Below are positions 9,312-17,618 of a stretch of DNA of 64,000 nucleotides, one piece after another. The position numbers and the translations under genes were made by a program. Location of the stretch: assembly GCF_022267555.1 (NCBI RefSeq), contig NZ_CP073586.1, positions 248,001 to 312,000 on the forward strand. The letters are read 5' to 3'. Position 1 is the first letter of the stretch, and the number at the start of each line of letters is the position of its first letter. Source of the DNA: Proteiniphilum propionicum. GTDB taxonomy: Bacteria; Bacteroidota; Bacteroidia; Bacteroidales; Dysgonomonadaceae. The notes under the pieces were generated by a model. The model did no database searches, had not been told where the DNA came from, and worked only from the letters and a program-made list of their open reading frames with translations.

Positions 9312-12300
9312 TTAGAAAGTTAATTTGACACCGGCGTTGAAAATCCTCAGTTGCGGATAATTTTGCGTTTCGCTGCTATTGCTCTCCGGGTCTACTATTT
9401 TAAGTGTGTCGAAAGTCAATAAGTTGTAACCGCCAATATAAACACGCAGGTTGTTCACGCCGGTTGTACCCCCTAACAATCTACCGGGAAGGTTTACGCC
9501 CAGTTCAATGTTTTTCAGCCGCAAAAATGAAGCATCCCGGTGCCAATAGGTAGAGGGATAGACACCGGCATTATTGATGGCGCCTCCCACACCGGGTTTA
9601 TTGGCGGTTGGATTTTCTTTCGACCAGCGTCCCTCGGCAATGTCACGCATGATATTTCCCTCGGCAGGGTCAATGCGTGGCGTGACATAAAAATTGGCCC
9701 GTGCCTGTCCCTGGAAAAGGAGTGAGCAGTCGAACATTTTATAGCGCGCGTCAAACGACAAACCATACACAATTTCCGGTATGGTGGAAAGATCCGTTCG
9801 CTTCCTGTCTTTACTGGTAATTATATTGGGATCGGAAGGATTGGGGTCGTTCCGTTTGAAAATGAAATCTCCAAGCACTGCACCTGGTATTTGCGGATAT
9901 TTTTTCAAATCCTCCTCCGTCTTATTGATTCCGATCACTTCATACAGGAGCCGTGCTCCCATGGGACGCCCTTCCTGTTTCAGATAATCATACCCCTCAC
10001 CCCAAGGGACTTCGTCCATGTATACAACGCTGTTTTTGACATAGAGGAAGTTGCCGGACAGGTTATATGTAAAGTTGCCAGATTTTCCCATATGGGCAAG
10101 TTGAAGTTCAATTCCTTTGTTGTTCACGACACCTATATTTTCATCGGGAAGGGAAGTCAACCCCGTGTAGGAGGGTACCGATGCATTTCTCGTACATAAG
10201 ATGTTGCTGCGCTCTGTTTTGAATACTTCTGCTTCAAATCCCAGTTTCCCCTTCCATAAGGTTCCATCCAATCCGATATTGTAGGTTTTGGCTACTTCCC
10301 AGGTTACATTCACATTGGGTAAAATGCCCGGATAGATACCGTTCACCTGTTTATCACCAAATACTTGCGAGCGACCATACTTATAAGTTGTCATAAATTG
10401 ATACTGGTCAATTTTGTCATTTCCCTGTTCTCCATATGAGGCACGAATTTTCAGGTTGTCGATAAGCGGAAGGCTATGTTTTATAAAATCTTCTTCGGAT
10501 ATCCTCCATCCTACCGATACGCCGGGAAAAAGCCCCCATCGCTTATTTTTTGGAAAGTTTTCGGAGCCGTCGTAACGAAGAATAAACTGGGTCAGGTATT
10601 TCCCTTCGTAATCATAGGAGAGGCGTCCGAAGAATCCTCTTCGTGCTGTTTCCGATGCCGAGCCGGTATTATCATAATAAGTTTTGTCCAGGTCACCTGC
10701 GAAGAGTTCGTCAATTGCATCTTGTGAATATTGGTTCCGTTCGGCCTGAAGGATGTCATTCCGTGAACTGCTTTGTTCAAACCCTATCATAGCTCCCACG
10801 TTGTGTGCCATGTTAAAGGTCCGCTCGTAATTGATGGTACCATTGATTGTCAACGCCCAGGCGGGCACGTACCTCTCAAGCAGCTGAGGAGTGACTACGT
10901 CTTGCGACTTGTATTGATCGTATTCCTGGGTGGTTTCATTATACAGGTAGTAGGTATAGGGCGTTTGCCATCTTTTTCTAAAGGAACTGGTGTTATCGTA
11001 AGCCACGCGCCCCATGAGCGACAATCCCTCCACCCATTTGCCCAAATCCCAGTCTGCCGACAGAGTGGTGTTCAAGCGCTGCAGGCGGGTTTTATTGTAT
11101 CCGGTGCGATTGCTGACCAGTGCGACCGGGTTGCCTCCCCCGGCAAGCAATCCATTGGGATAATAAGCAGCCTGGGTAGGAAATCTGTCCCTGGTCCGAT
11201 AAAAAATACCGTATTCATCACTGGGGTATGCAGAATAGTGTTTGTTTTGTATCCGTGCCGACACGTCCACTCCCACTTTAAAGCCTGAGGTGACATTCAC
11301 GTCGGTATTCGATCGTAAATTCAGCTGGTCATACCTGGTAGCGCTTTCGCGGTAGATACCATCCTGCGTAACAGCACCTAAAGAGACAAAATATGCCACC
11401 ACATTGGTTCCCCCACCAAATGAGAGATTGTATTTATGCTGGAGGGAAGCCGGTTTGATGATCTCTTTGAACCAGTCGGTATTGGGATAGAGAATCGGAT
11501 CCGATCCGTCGGAGAATTTCTGAATCTCCTCCGCCGTATACCGGGGACTTTGTCCTATCTTGTCGTTTCGTTCGTTGTACAATTGGGCAAAGGTGGGGGC
11601 ATCTACCATATCCAACAGGCGGGTGGGCTGTTGGATTCCCATGTCATAGGAAAATGTGATTTCCGGTTTTCTTTCTTTTTGTCCCCGCTTCGTGGTTACC
11701 AAGATGACACCGTTTGCGGAGCGCGACCCGTAAATAGCGGCAGAGGCATCTTTCAAGATGGTGATGGATTCTATATCATTCGGATTCAAAAAGCTGAGCG
11801 ATTCCCGCCCTGGAACGCCATCAATAATTATTAAAGGAGAGTTATCTCCTAATGTACTGCGACCACGAATAAAAATGGTGGTTGCTTCTGCACCCGGCTC
11901 GCCACTCCGGTTGTTGACAATCACCCCCGGTGTACGTCCTGCAAGCGAAGAGGAGATGTCTATCGAGGCACTTTTCTGGATCTCTTCTCCCGATGTGCTT
12001 GTGACGGATCCCGTTAGTGTGAGTTTCTTCTGGGTTCCATACCCAACAACCACCACTTCGTCCAGCGCCTTTGTATCCTCTTCAAGAATAATATTGAAAA
12101 CCGTTTTGTTCGTGATGTTGATGTCCTGTTCCAAGTATCCGATATAAGAAATATGAATCACGACGTTCTCCGCTACATTCAGCCGAAAACGCCCGTTGAT
12201 ATCGGTTACAGTTCCGTTGCTCCTATCGTTTTTTTCTATCACATTGGCCCCGATGATGGGATGCCCGTCCGTGTCAGTGACCGTACCAGTAATCTCCCTT

Positions 12301-12497
12301 TTTTGTTGTTGAAGGAGAGAGATCGCTCCAGTGATCAATTCGTTGCGGTTTTCATACGCCATTGGATAGCTGCTAAAGCCCGTGTGGGCTTTCATGAAAA
12401 AAACAGGTAAAAAGAAGTAAGCAATAATCAGACTGATGAGTTGTCTTATGCATACCTTATAGGTTAATCTATTACCTGATGAGTTTACTTTGTTCAT
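9312..12497 (-). CDS. SusC/RagA-family TonB-linked outer-membrane protein
   Basis: 1061 residues. A long N-terminus with a hydrophobic signal (LISLIIAYFFLPVFF) is followed by a carboxypeptidase-D-like regulatory domain (REITGTVTDTDGHPIIGANV), a TonB box-like stretch EVVVVGYGTQKK, a plug domain (LAGRTPGVIVNNRSGEPG, IIIDGVPG, ASAAIYGSRSANGVILVTTKRG) and a 22-strand barrel. It imports oligosaccharides across the outer membrane with energy from TonB and works as a complex with the SusD protein encoded 8 bp downstream of its stop. First gene of the leftward operon, preceded by a 390-bp AT-rich region with a good -7 box. Confidence 0.96.
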   Translation of the reverse strand: MNKVNSSGNRLTYKVCIRQLISLIIAYFFLPVFFMKAHTGFSSYPMAYENRNELITGAISLLQQQKREITGTVTDTDGHPIIGANVIEKNDRSNGTVTDINGRFRLNVAENVVIHISYIGYLEQDINITNKTVFNIILEEDTKALDEVVVVGYGTQKKLTLTGSVTSTSGEEIQKSASIDISSSLAGRTPGVIVNNRSGEPGAEATTIFIRGRSTLGDNSPLIIIDGVPGRESLSFLNPNDIESITILKDASAAIYGSRSANGVILVTTKRGQKERKPEITFSYDMGIQQPTRLLDMVDAPTFAQLYNERNDKIGQSPRYTAEEIQKFSDGSDPILYPNTDWFKEIIKPASLQHKYNLSFGGGTNVVAYFVSLGAVTQDGIYRESATRYDQLNLRSNTDVNVTSGFKVGVDVSARIQNKHYSAYPSDEYGIFYRTRDRFPTQAAYYPNGLLAGGGNPVALVSNRTGYNKTRLQRLNTTLSADWDLGKWVEGLSLMGRVAYDNTSSFRKRWQTPYTYYLYNETTQEYDQYKSQDVVTPQLLERYVPAWALTINGTINYERTFNMAHNVGAMIGFEQSSSRNDILQAERNQYSQDAIDELFAGDLDKTYYDNTGSASETARRGFFGRLSYDYEGKYLTQFILRYDGSENFPKNKRWGLFPGVSVGWRISEEDFIKHSLPLIDNLKIRASYGEQGNDKIDQYQFMTTYKYGRSQVFGDKQVNGIYPGILPNVNVTWEVAKTYNIGLDGTLWKGKLGFEAEVFKTERSNILCTRNASVPSYTGLTSLPDENIGVVNNKGIELQLAHMGKSGNFTYNLSGNFLYVKNSVVYMDEVPWGEGYDYLKQEGRPMGARLLYEVIGINKTEEDLKKYPQIPGAVLGDFIFKRNDPNPSDPNIITSKDRKRTDLSTIPEIVYGLSFDARYKMFDCSLLFQGQARANFYVTPRIDPAEGNIMRDIAEGRWSKENPTANKPGVGGAINNAGVYPSTYWHRDASFLRLKNIELGVNLPGRLLGGTTGVNNLRVYIGGYNLLTFDTLKIVDPESNSSETQNYPQLRIFNAGVKLTF

Positions 12498-12582
12498 ACA
12501 GTTACGTTTGTTTTAGTGAGTGACTTTAAAACTTACCGCCATTTATTTGCGTTTATATGCGTTTTTTATTTATAGAATATTG

Positions 12583-12590
12583 CAAATATA
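12583..12590 (-). promoter_or_regulatory. Predicted -7 promoter box of the susC operon, inside an inverted repeat
   Basis: On the minus strand the box reads TATATTTG, matching the Bacteroidota -7 consensus TAnnTTTG; a TTTATG about 20 nt upstream is a weak -33 candidate. The start of transcription would be near 12576, giving an untranslated leader of about 80 nt. The box lies between the arms of a 9-bp perfect inverted repeat (TATATGCGT at 12554-12562 and ACGCATATA at 12590-12598), which is a reasonable operator. The rest of 12498-12890 is very AT-rich; I see no gene or terminator in it. Confidence 0.5.
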
Positions 12591-12890
12591 CGCATATACT
12601 GATGCATAAATAAAGAAAAAGGGAAAATAATAAAAATATTAACATAATATAACTTTAACAAAAAAAGGAAAATGAAAGGGGAATTCTGTCTTATTTGTGT
12701 TATAAAGTGAAATAAGATTAAATTATATTTGTTATTACAACTGCAAATGGATAACAAATATTAACGATGTGTTATTTATTTTTAAGCTTATCAAGTGGTC
12801 TCTTTCTTTATCCTTCTTGACAGTTGTAGTCCTAAAATAGAAAGGTAAGAAATGGATAGGAAAACGATACAGATTGGAAAGTGTGTTGTA

Positions 12891-13637
12891 TTACATGATT
12901 TTGATCTGTTTTTTATATTGGGAAAGTTCTTTATCTTTTGGATCCAGTTCGGTAATTAAATAGCTGATATTGCTCAAGTCGGCCACTTTGTATCGTTTCG
13001 AAATATTCAATTTTTCGGAAATTGACAGCAATGCCGTTTGTTTCGCCGCTTTTATCATTGCCTTATTCACTTGCACAGTCTCCCAATCGATATCAGTAAA
13101 TCCATTATCAATTGAAATGGCATTTACACCCATAAAACAAATATCACATTGAATCTCTGAGATTTCATTGATAACGCTTGCTCCCGTATGTATATTGACA
13201 TTTTTATTCAACTTACCTCCAATGGTATAAACGTCGATTTTTTCATAGTCAGATAAAGTAATGGCAACTTGAGGACTGACAGTAAAAATAGTAAGATTCA
13301 TATTTTTAGGAAGTTGAGTGGCTAATTCTAAAATAGTGGTTCCTCCCTCAAAAAGCAAAATCATATTATTCTGTATCAGACCAAGAGCTTTCGAAGCAAT
13401 TATTTTCTTTTCTTCATGTGCATAAATACTTTCATCAGCCATAAAAGGACGGACAAGCGATTTACTGATGGCCCCCCCATGTACCCGGATAATTCTATTT
13501 TCGTCCGAAAGCTCCTTTAAATCTCTTCTAACAGTATCCTCTGAAACATTTAATAATTCACTCAAGTCAACAGATAATACAGTGTTATGAAGATTTATCT
13601 CCTTCATAATAATTTTATGTCGTTCTTTTTTTAACAT
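12891..13637 (-). CDS. DeoR/GlpR-family transcriptional regulator
   Basis: About 248 residues. N-terminal DeoR winged helix: MLKKERHKIIMKEI, then VDLSELLNVSEDTVRRDLKELSDENRIIRVHGGAI, which is the family signature. The rest is a DeoR C-terminal (ribose-5-phosphate isomerase-like) effector domain with LFEGGTTILELATQLP and CDICFMGVNAISIDNGFTDID. Members usually repress sugar or amino-sugar genes and are released by a phosphorylated sugar. It lies upstream of, and in the same direction as, the GlcNAc-type locus, so it is the obvious local regulator; GlcNAc-6-P or GlcN-6-P as ligand is inference. The gene is far more AT-rich than its neighbours. ATGs at 13643 and 13637 and a TTG at 13646 are all possible starts; 13637 fits the family. 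Confidence 0.9.
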   Translation of the reverse strand: MLKKERHKIIMKEINLHNTVLSVDLSELLNVSEDTVRRDLKELSDENRIIRVHGGAISKSLVRPFMADESIYAHEEKKIIASKALGLIQNNMILLFEGGTTILELATQLPKNMNLTIFTVSPQVAITLSDYEKIDVYTIGGKLNKNVNIHTGASVINEISEIQCDICFMGVNAISIDNGFTDIDWETVQVNKAMIKAAKQTALLSISEKLNISKRYKVADLSNISYLITELDPKDKELSQYKKQIKIM

Positions 13638-13743
13638 AAACATCAAATTACAAGAAACAAATAAAAAATATCAAGAGTAAAATTACATGAATCCTCACTC
13701 ACCTCCAAACAGGTTAAATAAAAATCACGCTACTTAAGGGGAT

Positions 13744-14166
13744 TCATCTTCTACTGAACAATCCTCTTTTCTTCTTCGGTTCCGGCATTCCCGATGAACC
13801 GGCCATGATCTGCAAAGCATTTCCCTTATTCACGGTGGCATTCACTGCGTTGTAAATTACCCCCCAATCAGGCAATCCGCCCAGGTTACGGTCGTCAATA
13901 AACAGGTCTGCCCCCAGTTTGCGGGAGGCTTTCTCTCTGTCTTCCCCCGGGTGATTGGCATTTTCTGCGTAAAAATAGAGCCCCCGTTCGGCGCAATAAT
14001 CTATTGCCTCCTGCAACAACTGTCCCTCACGGACTGTCCAAAGTATCAGCTTGTGGTTGTCTTTTTGTAATTGGAGGAGCGTCTCAATGGCGAACGGGAT
14101 TGGCCTGCCTATGGCGGGATATTCGTGTTCGACGATGGTGCCGTCGAAGTCTACTGCTATAACCAT
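13744..14166 (-). CDS. HAD-superfamily hydrolase, BT0820-like
   Basis: About 140 residues. HAD motif I is VIAVDFDGTIVEH, motif II ILWTVREG, and the Asp-rich motif III/IV region LGADLFIDDRNLGG. The size and the sequence IGRPIPFAIETLLQLQ match the small capless HAD phosphatases of the Bacteroides BT0820 type, whose substrate is unknown to me. The C-terminus adds a basic tail (PKKKRGLFSRR). I start it at the ATG at 14166, 88 bp after rfbB; longer versions begin inside rfbB and encode low-complexity sequence. Probably co-transcribed with the rfb genes. Confidence 0.85.
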   Translation of the reverse strand: MVIAVDFDGTIVEHEYPAIGRPIPFAIETLLQLQKDNHKLILWTVREGQLLQEAIDYCAERGLYFYAENANHPGEDREKASRKLGADLFIDDRNLGGLPDWGVIYNAVNATVNKGNALQIMAGSSGMPEPKKKRGLFSRR

Positions 14167-14254
14167 TTTTTCTAACTTTCGATAATGTTGCTGTAATGAT
14201 TTGCAAAGATAGAAAAAAAATGGCGGAAAGGGGGAGTCTCTTTTTGATCCTCCC

Positions 14255-15307
14255 TTATTCCCCGTACATTTTGCGGTAGTAGTGCTGGTAATCGCCACTG
14301 GTCACACTGTCAAGCCAGTCCTGATGATCAAGATACCAACGCACGGTTTTTTCAATGCCTTCCTCAAACTGCAGGGAAGGTTCCCAAGCAAGTTCGTTCC
14401 GGAGTTTTGACGCGTCGATGGCATAGCGCAGATCGTGGCCGGCACGGTCGGTAACATAGGTGATGAGCTTTTCAGACGCTCCCTCTTCTCTTCCCAGTAT
14501 CCGGTCAACGGCCTTGATAACCACTCGTATCAAATCAATGTTCTTCCACTCGTTACCTCCTCCAATGTTATACGTTTCTCCCACCCTGCCGCGGTGAAAG
14601 ATCAGATCAATCGCCCGGGCGTGGTCTTCCACATAAAGCCAGTCTCTGACATTCTCTCCCTTCCCGTAAACCGGAAGCGGCTTGTTGTCACGAATATTAT
14701 TGATGAAGAGCGGGATCAGCTTTTCCGGAAACTGATAGGGTCCGTAATTGTTGGAGCAGTTGGAAAGAACAACCGGCAGGCCGTAGGTGTCGTGATAAGC
14801 CCGAACAAAGTGGTCGGACGATGCCTTAGAGGCGGAATAAGGACTGTGTGGATCGTAGCGAGTCTCTTCCGTGAAGAGCGTATCATCAAAGCCCAGAGAA
14901 CCGTACACCTCGTCGGTAGAGATATGATAAAACAGCTTCCCGTCGTAGTTTCCTTTCCAGGCTCCTTTGGCTGATTGTAATAAATTCAGCGTTCCAATCA
15001 CGTTTGTCCTGGCAAAAGAGAAAGGATCTGTGATCGACCGGTCTACATGACTTTCGGCAGCCAAATGAATCACGCCGTCTATTTTAAGTGTCTCAAAGAC
15101 CATCTGCATGGCATCGAAATCACAAATGTCCGCCTTTATAAAGCGGTAATTCTGCTTCTCCTCCAGATCCCTCAGATTGGAAAGGTTGCCGGCATAAGTG
15201 AGTTTATCAAGGTTTATAATCTCATCATCAGGGTATTTATTGACGAACAGCCGGACAACATGTGAGCCGATGAATCCTGCCCCTCCGGTAATTAATATGT
15301 GTCGCAT
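14255..15307 (-). CDS. rfbB: dTDP-glucose 4,6-dehydratase
   Basis: 350 residues of the extended short-chain dehydrogenase fold. The NAD-binding loop is GGAGFIGSHVVRLF; STDEVYGSLG and the catalytic YSASKASSDH (Tyr-x-x-x-Lys) are those of RmlB. It converts dTDP-glucose to dTDP-4-keto-6-deoxyglucose in the cytoplasm, the second step to dTDP-rhamnose and related sugars of surface polysaccharides. Its start overlaps the end of rfbC by 16 bp, so the two are translated from one message. No rfbD lies between or next to them. Confidence 0.97.
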   Translation of the reverse strand: MRHILITGGAGFIGSHVVRLFVNKYPDDEIINLDKLTYAGNLSNLRDLEEKQNYRFIKADICDFDAMQMVFETLKIDGVIHLAAESHVDRSITDPFSFARTNVIGTLNLLQSAKGAWKGNYDGKLFYHISTDEVYGSLGFDDTLFTEETRYDPHSPYSASKASSDHFVRAYHDTYGLPVVLSNCSNNYGPYQFPEKLIPLFINNIRDNKPLPVYGKGENVRDWLYVEDHARAIDLIFHRGRVGETYNIGGGNEWKNIDLIRVVIKAVDRILGREEGASEKLITYVTDRAGHDLRYAIDASKLRNELAWEPSLQFEEGIEKTVRWYLDHQDWLDSVTSGDYQHYYRKMYGE

Positions 15308-15831
15308 AATAATGGGTTATTCATGTCTTTTTCCGATAAAATGATGTCATCTGCCGAGAGATGCCAGTCGATATCCAAACGGGGATCATTCCAACGTATG
15401 GCCCTCTCGTGCTTAGGAGAATAGTAATTGTCACATTTATACTGAAAAATTACTTCATCACTCAACACGGCAAATCCATGAGCAAATCCCCGGGGTATAA
15501 ATAACTGTAGTTTATTGTCTTCCGATATCTCAAGCGAGAAATATTGGCCAAACGTGGGAGAGTCTTTCCTGATATCCACAGCTACATCGAGCACACGGCC
15601 TTTTACCACGCGCACAAGCTTGGCCTGTTCAAAGGGAGGTATCTGAAAATGTAACCCCCTCAACACTCCGTATTGCGATTTGCTCTCATTGTCCTGCACA
15701 AAATGGGTTTTGCATACCTTTTCCTCGAATTCTCTCCAGGAAAATGACTCAAAAAAGTAACCCCGTTCATCCTCAAAAACCTTGGGTCTTAGTATTGACA
15801 ACCCCTCTATTTCCGTTCGATTCACTTCCAT
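15292..15831 (-). CDS. rfbC: dTDP-4-dehydrorhamnose 3,5-epimerase
   Basis: About 179 residues, a cupin-type RmlC. Motifs: FEDERGYFFESFSWREF, the conserved VLRGLHFQ (catalytic His), AVDIRKDSPTFGQY, FIPRGFAHGFAVLSD, and IFQYKCDNYYSPKHERAIRWNDP. It epimerises dTDP-4-keto-6-deoxyglucose at C3 and C5. I use the ATG at 15831, since the upstream extension (MKRIERWH) is not conserved in the family. Lies 40 bp after rfbA and overlaps rfbB. Confidence 0.96.
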   Translation of the reverse strand: MEVNRTEIEGLSILRPKVFEDERGYFFESFSWREFEEKVCKTHFVQDNESKSQYGVLRGLHFQIPPFEQAKLVRVVKGRVLDVAVDIRKDSPTFGQYFSLEISEDNKLQLFIPRGFAHGFAVLSDEVIFQYKCDNYYSPKHERAIRWNDPRLDIDWHLSADDIILSEKDMNNPLLCDTY

Positions 15832-15870
15832 ATGCCACCTTTCAATTCTCTTCAATAATTTGAATATAAT

Positions 15871-16758
15871 TCAATTTCCTTGGCCTGACTCCACCAATTT
15901 CAACAGATACTCTCCATACTGGTTCTTTCTCATGGACTCTGCCATTCGCTTGAGATCATCATTTGAAATCCATCCGTTGTGCCAGGCAATCTCCTCGAGA
16001 CATGATATTTTAAGTCCCTGTCTTTTTTCCAGGACCTCAATAAAGGTGGATGCTTCCGAAAGTGAATCGTGGGTACCTGTATCAAGCCAGGCAAAACCTC
16101 TTCCAAAACGTTGCATTCGCAACCTGCCTTCTTGCAGGAAGGACTGATTTACAGAAGTGATCTCCAGCTCGCCACGTGCAGAAGGTTTTATCTGTTTTGC
16201 AATCTCCACAACCTGGTTCGGGTAGAAATACAATCCCGTAACTGCCCAATTCGACTTCGGCGCGATTGGCTTTTCTTCAATAGTCAACACTTGACCTTTT
16301 TCATCGAACTCAGCAACGCCGTACCTTTCGGGGTTATTTACAAAATAACCAAAAACCGTGGCCAATGCATTATTTTCTGCTTCTTCGACTGCTTTTTTTA
16401 ACAAATCGGGGAAGCCGTTACCGTAGAAAATGTTGTCACCCAATACCAGGCTGACAGCGTCGTTTCCAATAAATTCCTCCCCGATGATGAATGCCTGTGC
16501 CAGTCCGTCGGGACTGGGTTGCTCCGCATAGGTGAATTGTACGCCATAATCGGTACCATCACCCAACAACCTCCGGAAAGCAGGCAGGTCCTGAGGTGTG
16601 GAGATAATAAGAATGTCTCTTATGCCCGCAAGCATTAATGCTGAAATGGGATAATAAATCATGGGCTTGTCAAAGATGGGAAGCAGTTGTTTGGAAACCC
16701 CCTTTGTAATCGGATATAATCTTGTACCGGAGCCTCCGGCTAGTACGATACCTTTCAT
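15871..16758 (-). CDS. rfbA: Glucose-1-phosphate thymidylyltransferase
   Basis: 295 residues. Nucleotidyltransferase signature [30 protein letters not shown] (read in two parts: the G-rich loop and the KQLLP lysine), LGDNIFYG for metal binding, and [14 protein letters not shown]. It makes dTDP-glucose from dTTP and glucose 1-phosphate and is normally feedback-inhibited by dTDP-rhamnose. First gene of the rfbA-rfbC-rfbB-HAD run; 75 bp separate it from trmD upstream. Confidence 0.97.
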   Translation of the reverse strand: MKGIVLAGGSGTRLYPITKGVSKQLLPIFDKPMIYYPISALMLAGIRDILIISTPQDLPAFRRLLGDGTDYGVQFTYAEQPSPDGLAQAFIIGEEFIGNDAVSLVLGDNIFYGNGFPDLLKKAVEEAENNALATVFGYFVNNPERYGVAEFDEKGQVLTIEEKPIAPKSNWAVTGLYFYPNQVVEIAKQIKPSARGELEITSVNQSFLQEGRLRMQRFGRGFAWLDTGTHDSLSEASTFIEVLEKRQGLKISCLEEIAWHNGWISNDDLKRMAESMRKNQYGEYLLKLVESGQGN

Positions 16759-16833
16759 AATTATTTCGTTTCTTGTTACTCGCTTCGCATTATTTGTGCC
16801 ATGCGCGTTGGTTACTGTGCCAGAGTTAATTAT

Positions 16834-17511
16834 TTAGCGCATCAGATCGGGACGAAGGCGTCTAGTACGTTCTATCGACTGTTCATGGCGCCATTCCGCA
16901 ATTTTTCGCTCATGACCCGAGAGAAGTACTGCCGGAACTTTCCAGCCCTTATACTCTGCCGGACGGGTGTAGACAGGTGGTGCGAGCAATCCGTCCTGAA
17001 ACGAATCGGAAAGCGCCGACTGCTCATCTCCTATGGCACCGGGAATCACTCTTACAACGGCATCGGCAATCATGGCGGCAACCAGTTCTCCACCGGTGAG
17101 CACAAAATCACCGATCGAGATCTCCCGGGTGACCAGATGTTCCCTTACCCGGTAATCGATCCCCTTATAGTGTCCGCAGAGTATAATGATGTTCTGCATC
17201 ATCGAAAGTTCATTGGCAACGGATTGAGTGAACTGTTCCCCGTCGGGCGTAGTGAAAATAACCTCATCATATTTACGCTGAGACTTCAGAAACGTGATGA
17301 CCCGGTCGATCGGTTCAATCTGCATCACCATCCCCGCTTCCCCTCCAAAGGGATAATCATCTATCCGTTTGTGCTTATCGAGTGTATAATCACGAAGGTT
17401 ATGAAGGCCAAAATCAACCAATCCCTTATCCTGGGCCCGCTTCAGAATGCTGTTGTGAAGGGCCCCTTCTATCATTTCCGGTAAAACCGTAATAATATCA
17501 ATCCTCATCAT
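16834..17511 (-). CDS. trmD: tRNA (guanine-N1-)-methyltransferase
   Basis: 225 residues, the usual TrmD length. N-terminus [11 protein letters not shown] and [15 protein letters not shown], the SAM-binding trefoil-knot segment [15 protein letters not shown], and [23 protein letters not shown] are diagnostic. It methylates G37 of tRNAs that read CNN codons and so prevents +1 frameshifts. Two adjacent ATGs (17511 and 17508) are equivalent starts. It is not beside rpsP/rimM/rplS here, which is common in Bacteroidota. Confidence 0.97.
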   Translation of the reverse strand: MMRIDIITVLPEMIEGALHNSILKRAQDKGLVDFGLHNLRDYTLDKHKRIDDYPFGGEAGMVMQIEPIDRVITFLKSQRKYDEVIFTTPDGEQFTQSVANELSMMQNIIILCGHYKGIDYRVREHLVTREISIGDFVLTGGELVAAMIADAVVRVIPGAIGDEQSALSDSFQDGLLAPPVYTRPAEYKGWKVPAVLLSGHERKIAEWRHEQSIERTRRLRPDLMR

Positions 17512-17618
17512 TTACGATTTTCAATATTCGATTACATCAATAAAATTTTCAATATGAAAATCTCATAGCCAAATATCAATTAACACCAAAAATAACAGAA
17601 AAAAGTATCAATGCAAAA

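Noticed and set aside
13744-14298. Longer HAD protein starting inside rfbB
   Set aside because: The extra 44 residues are low-complexity and overlap rfbB; the HAD fold starts cleanly at the ATG at 14166.
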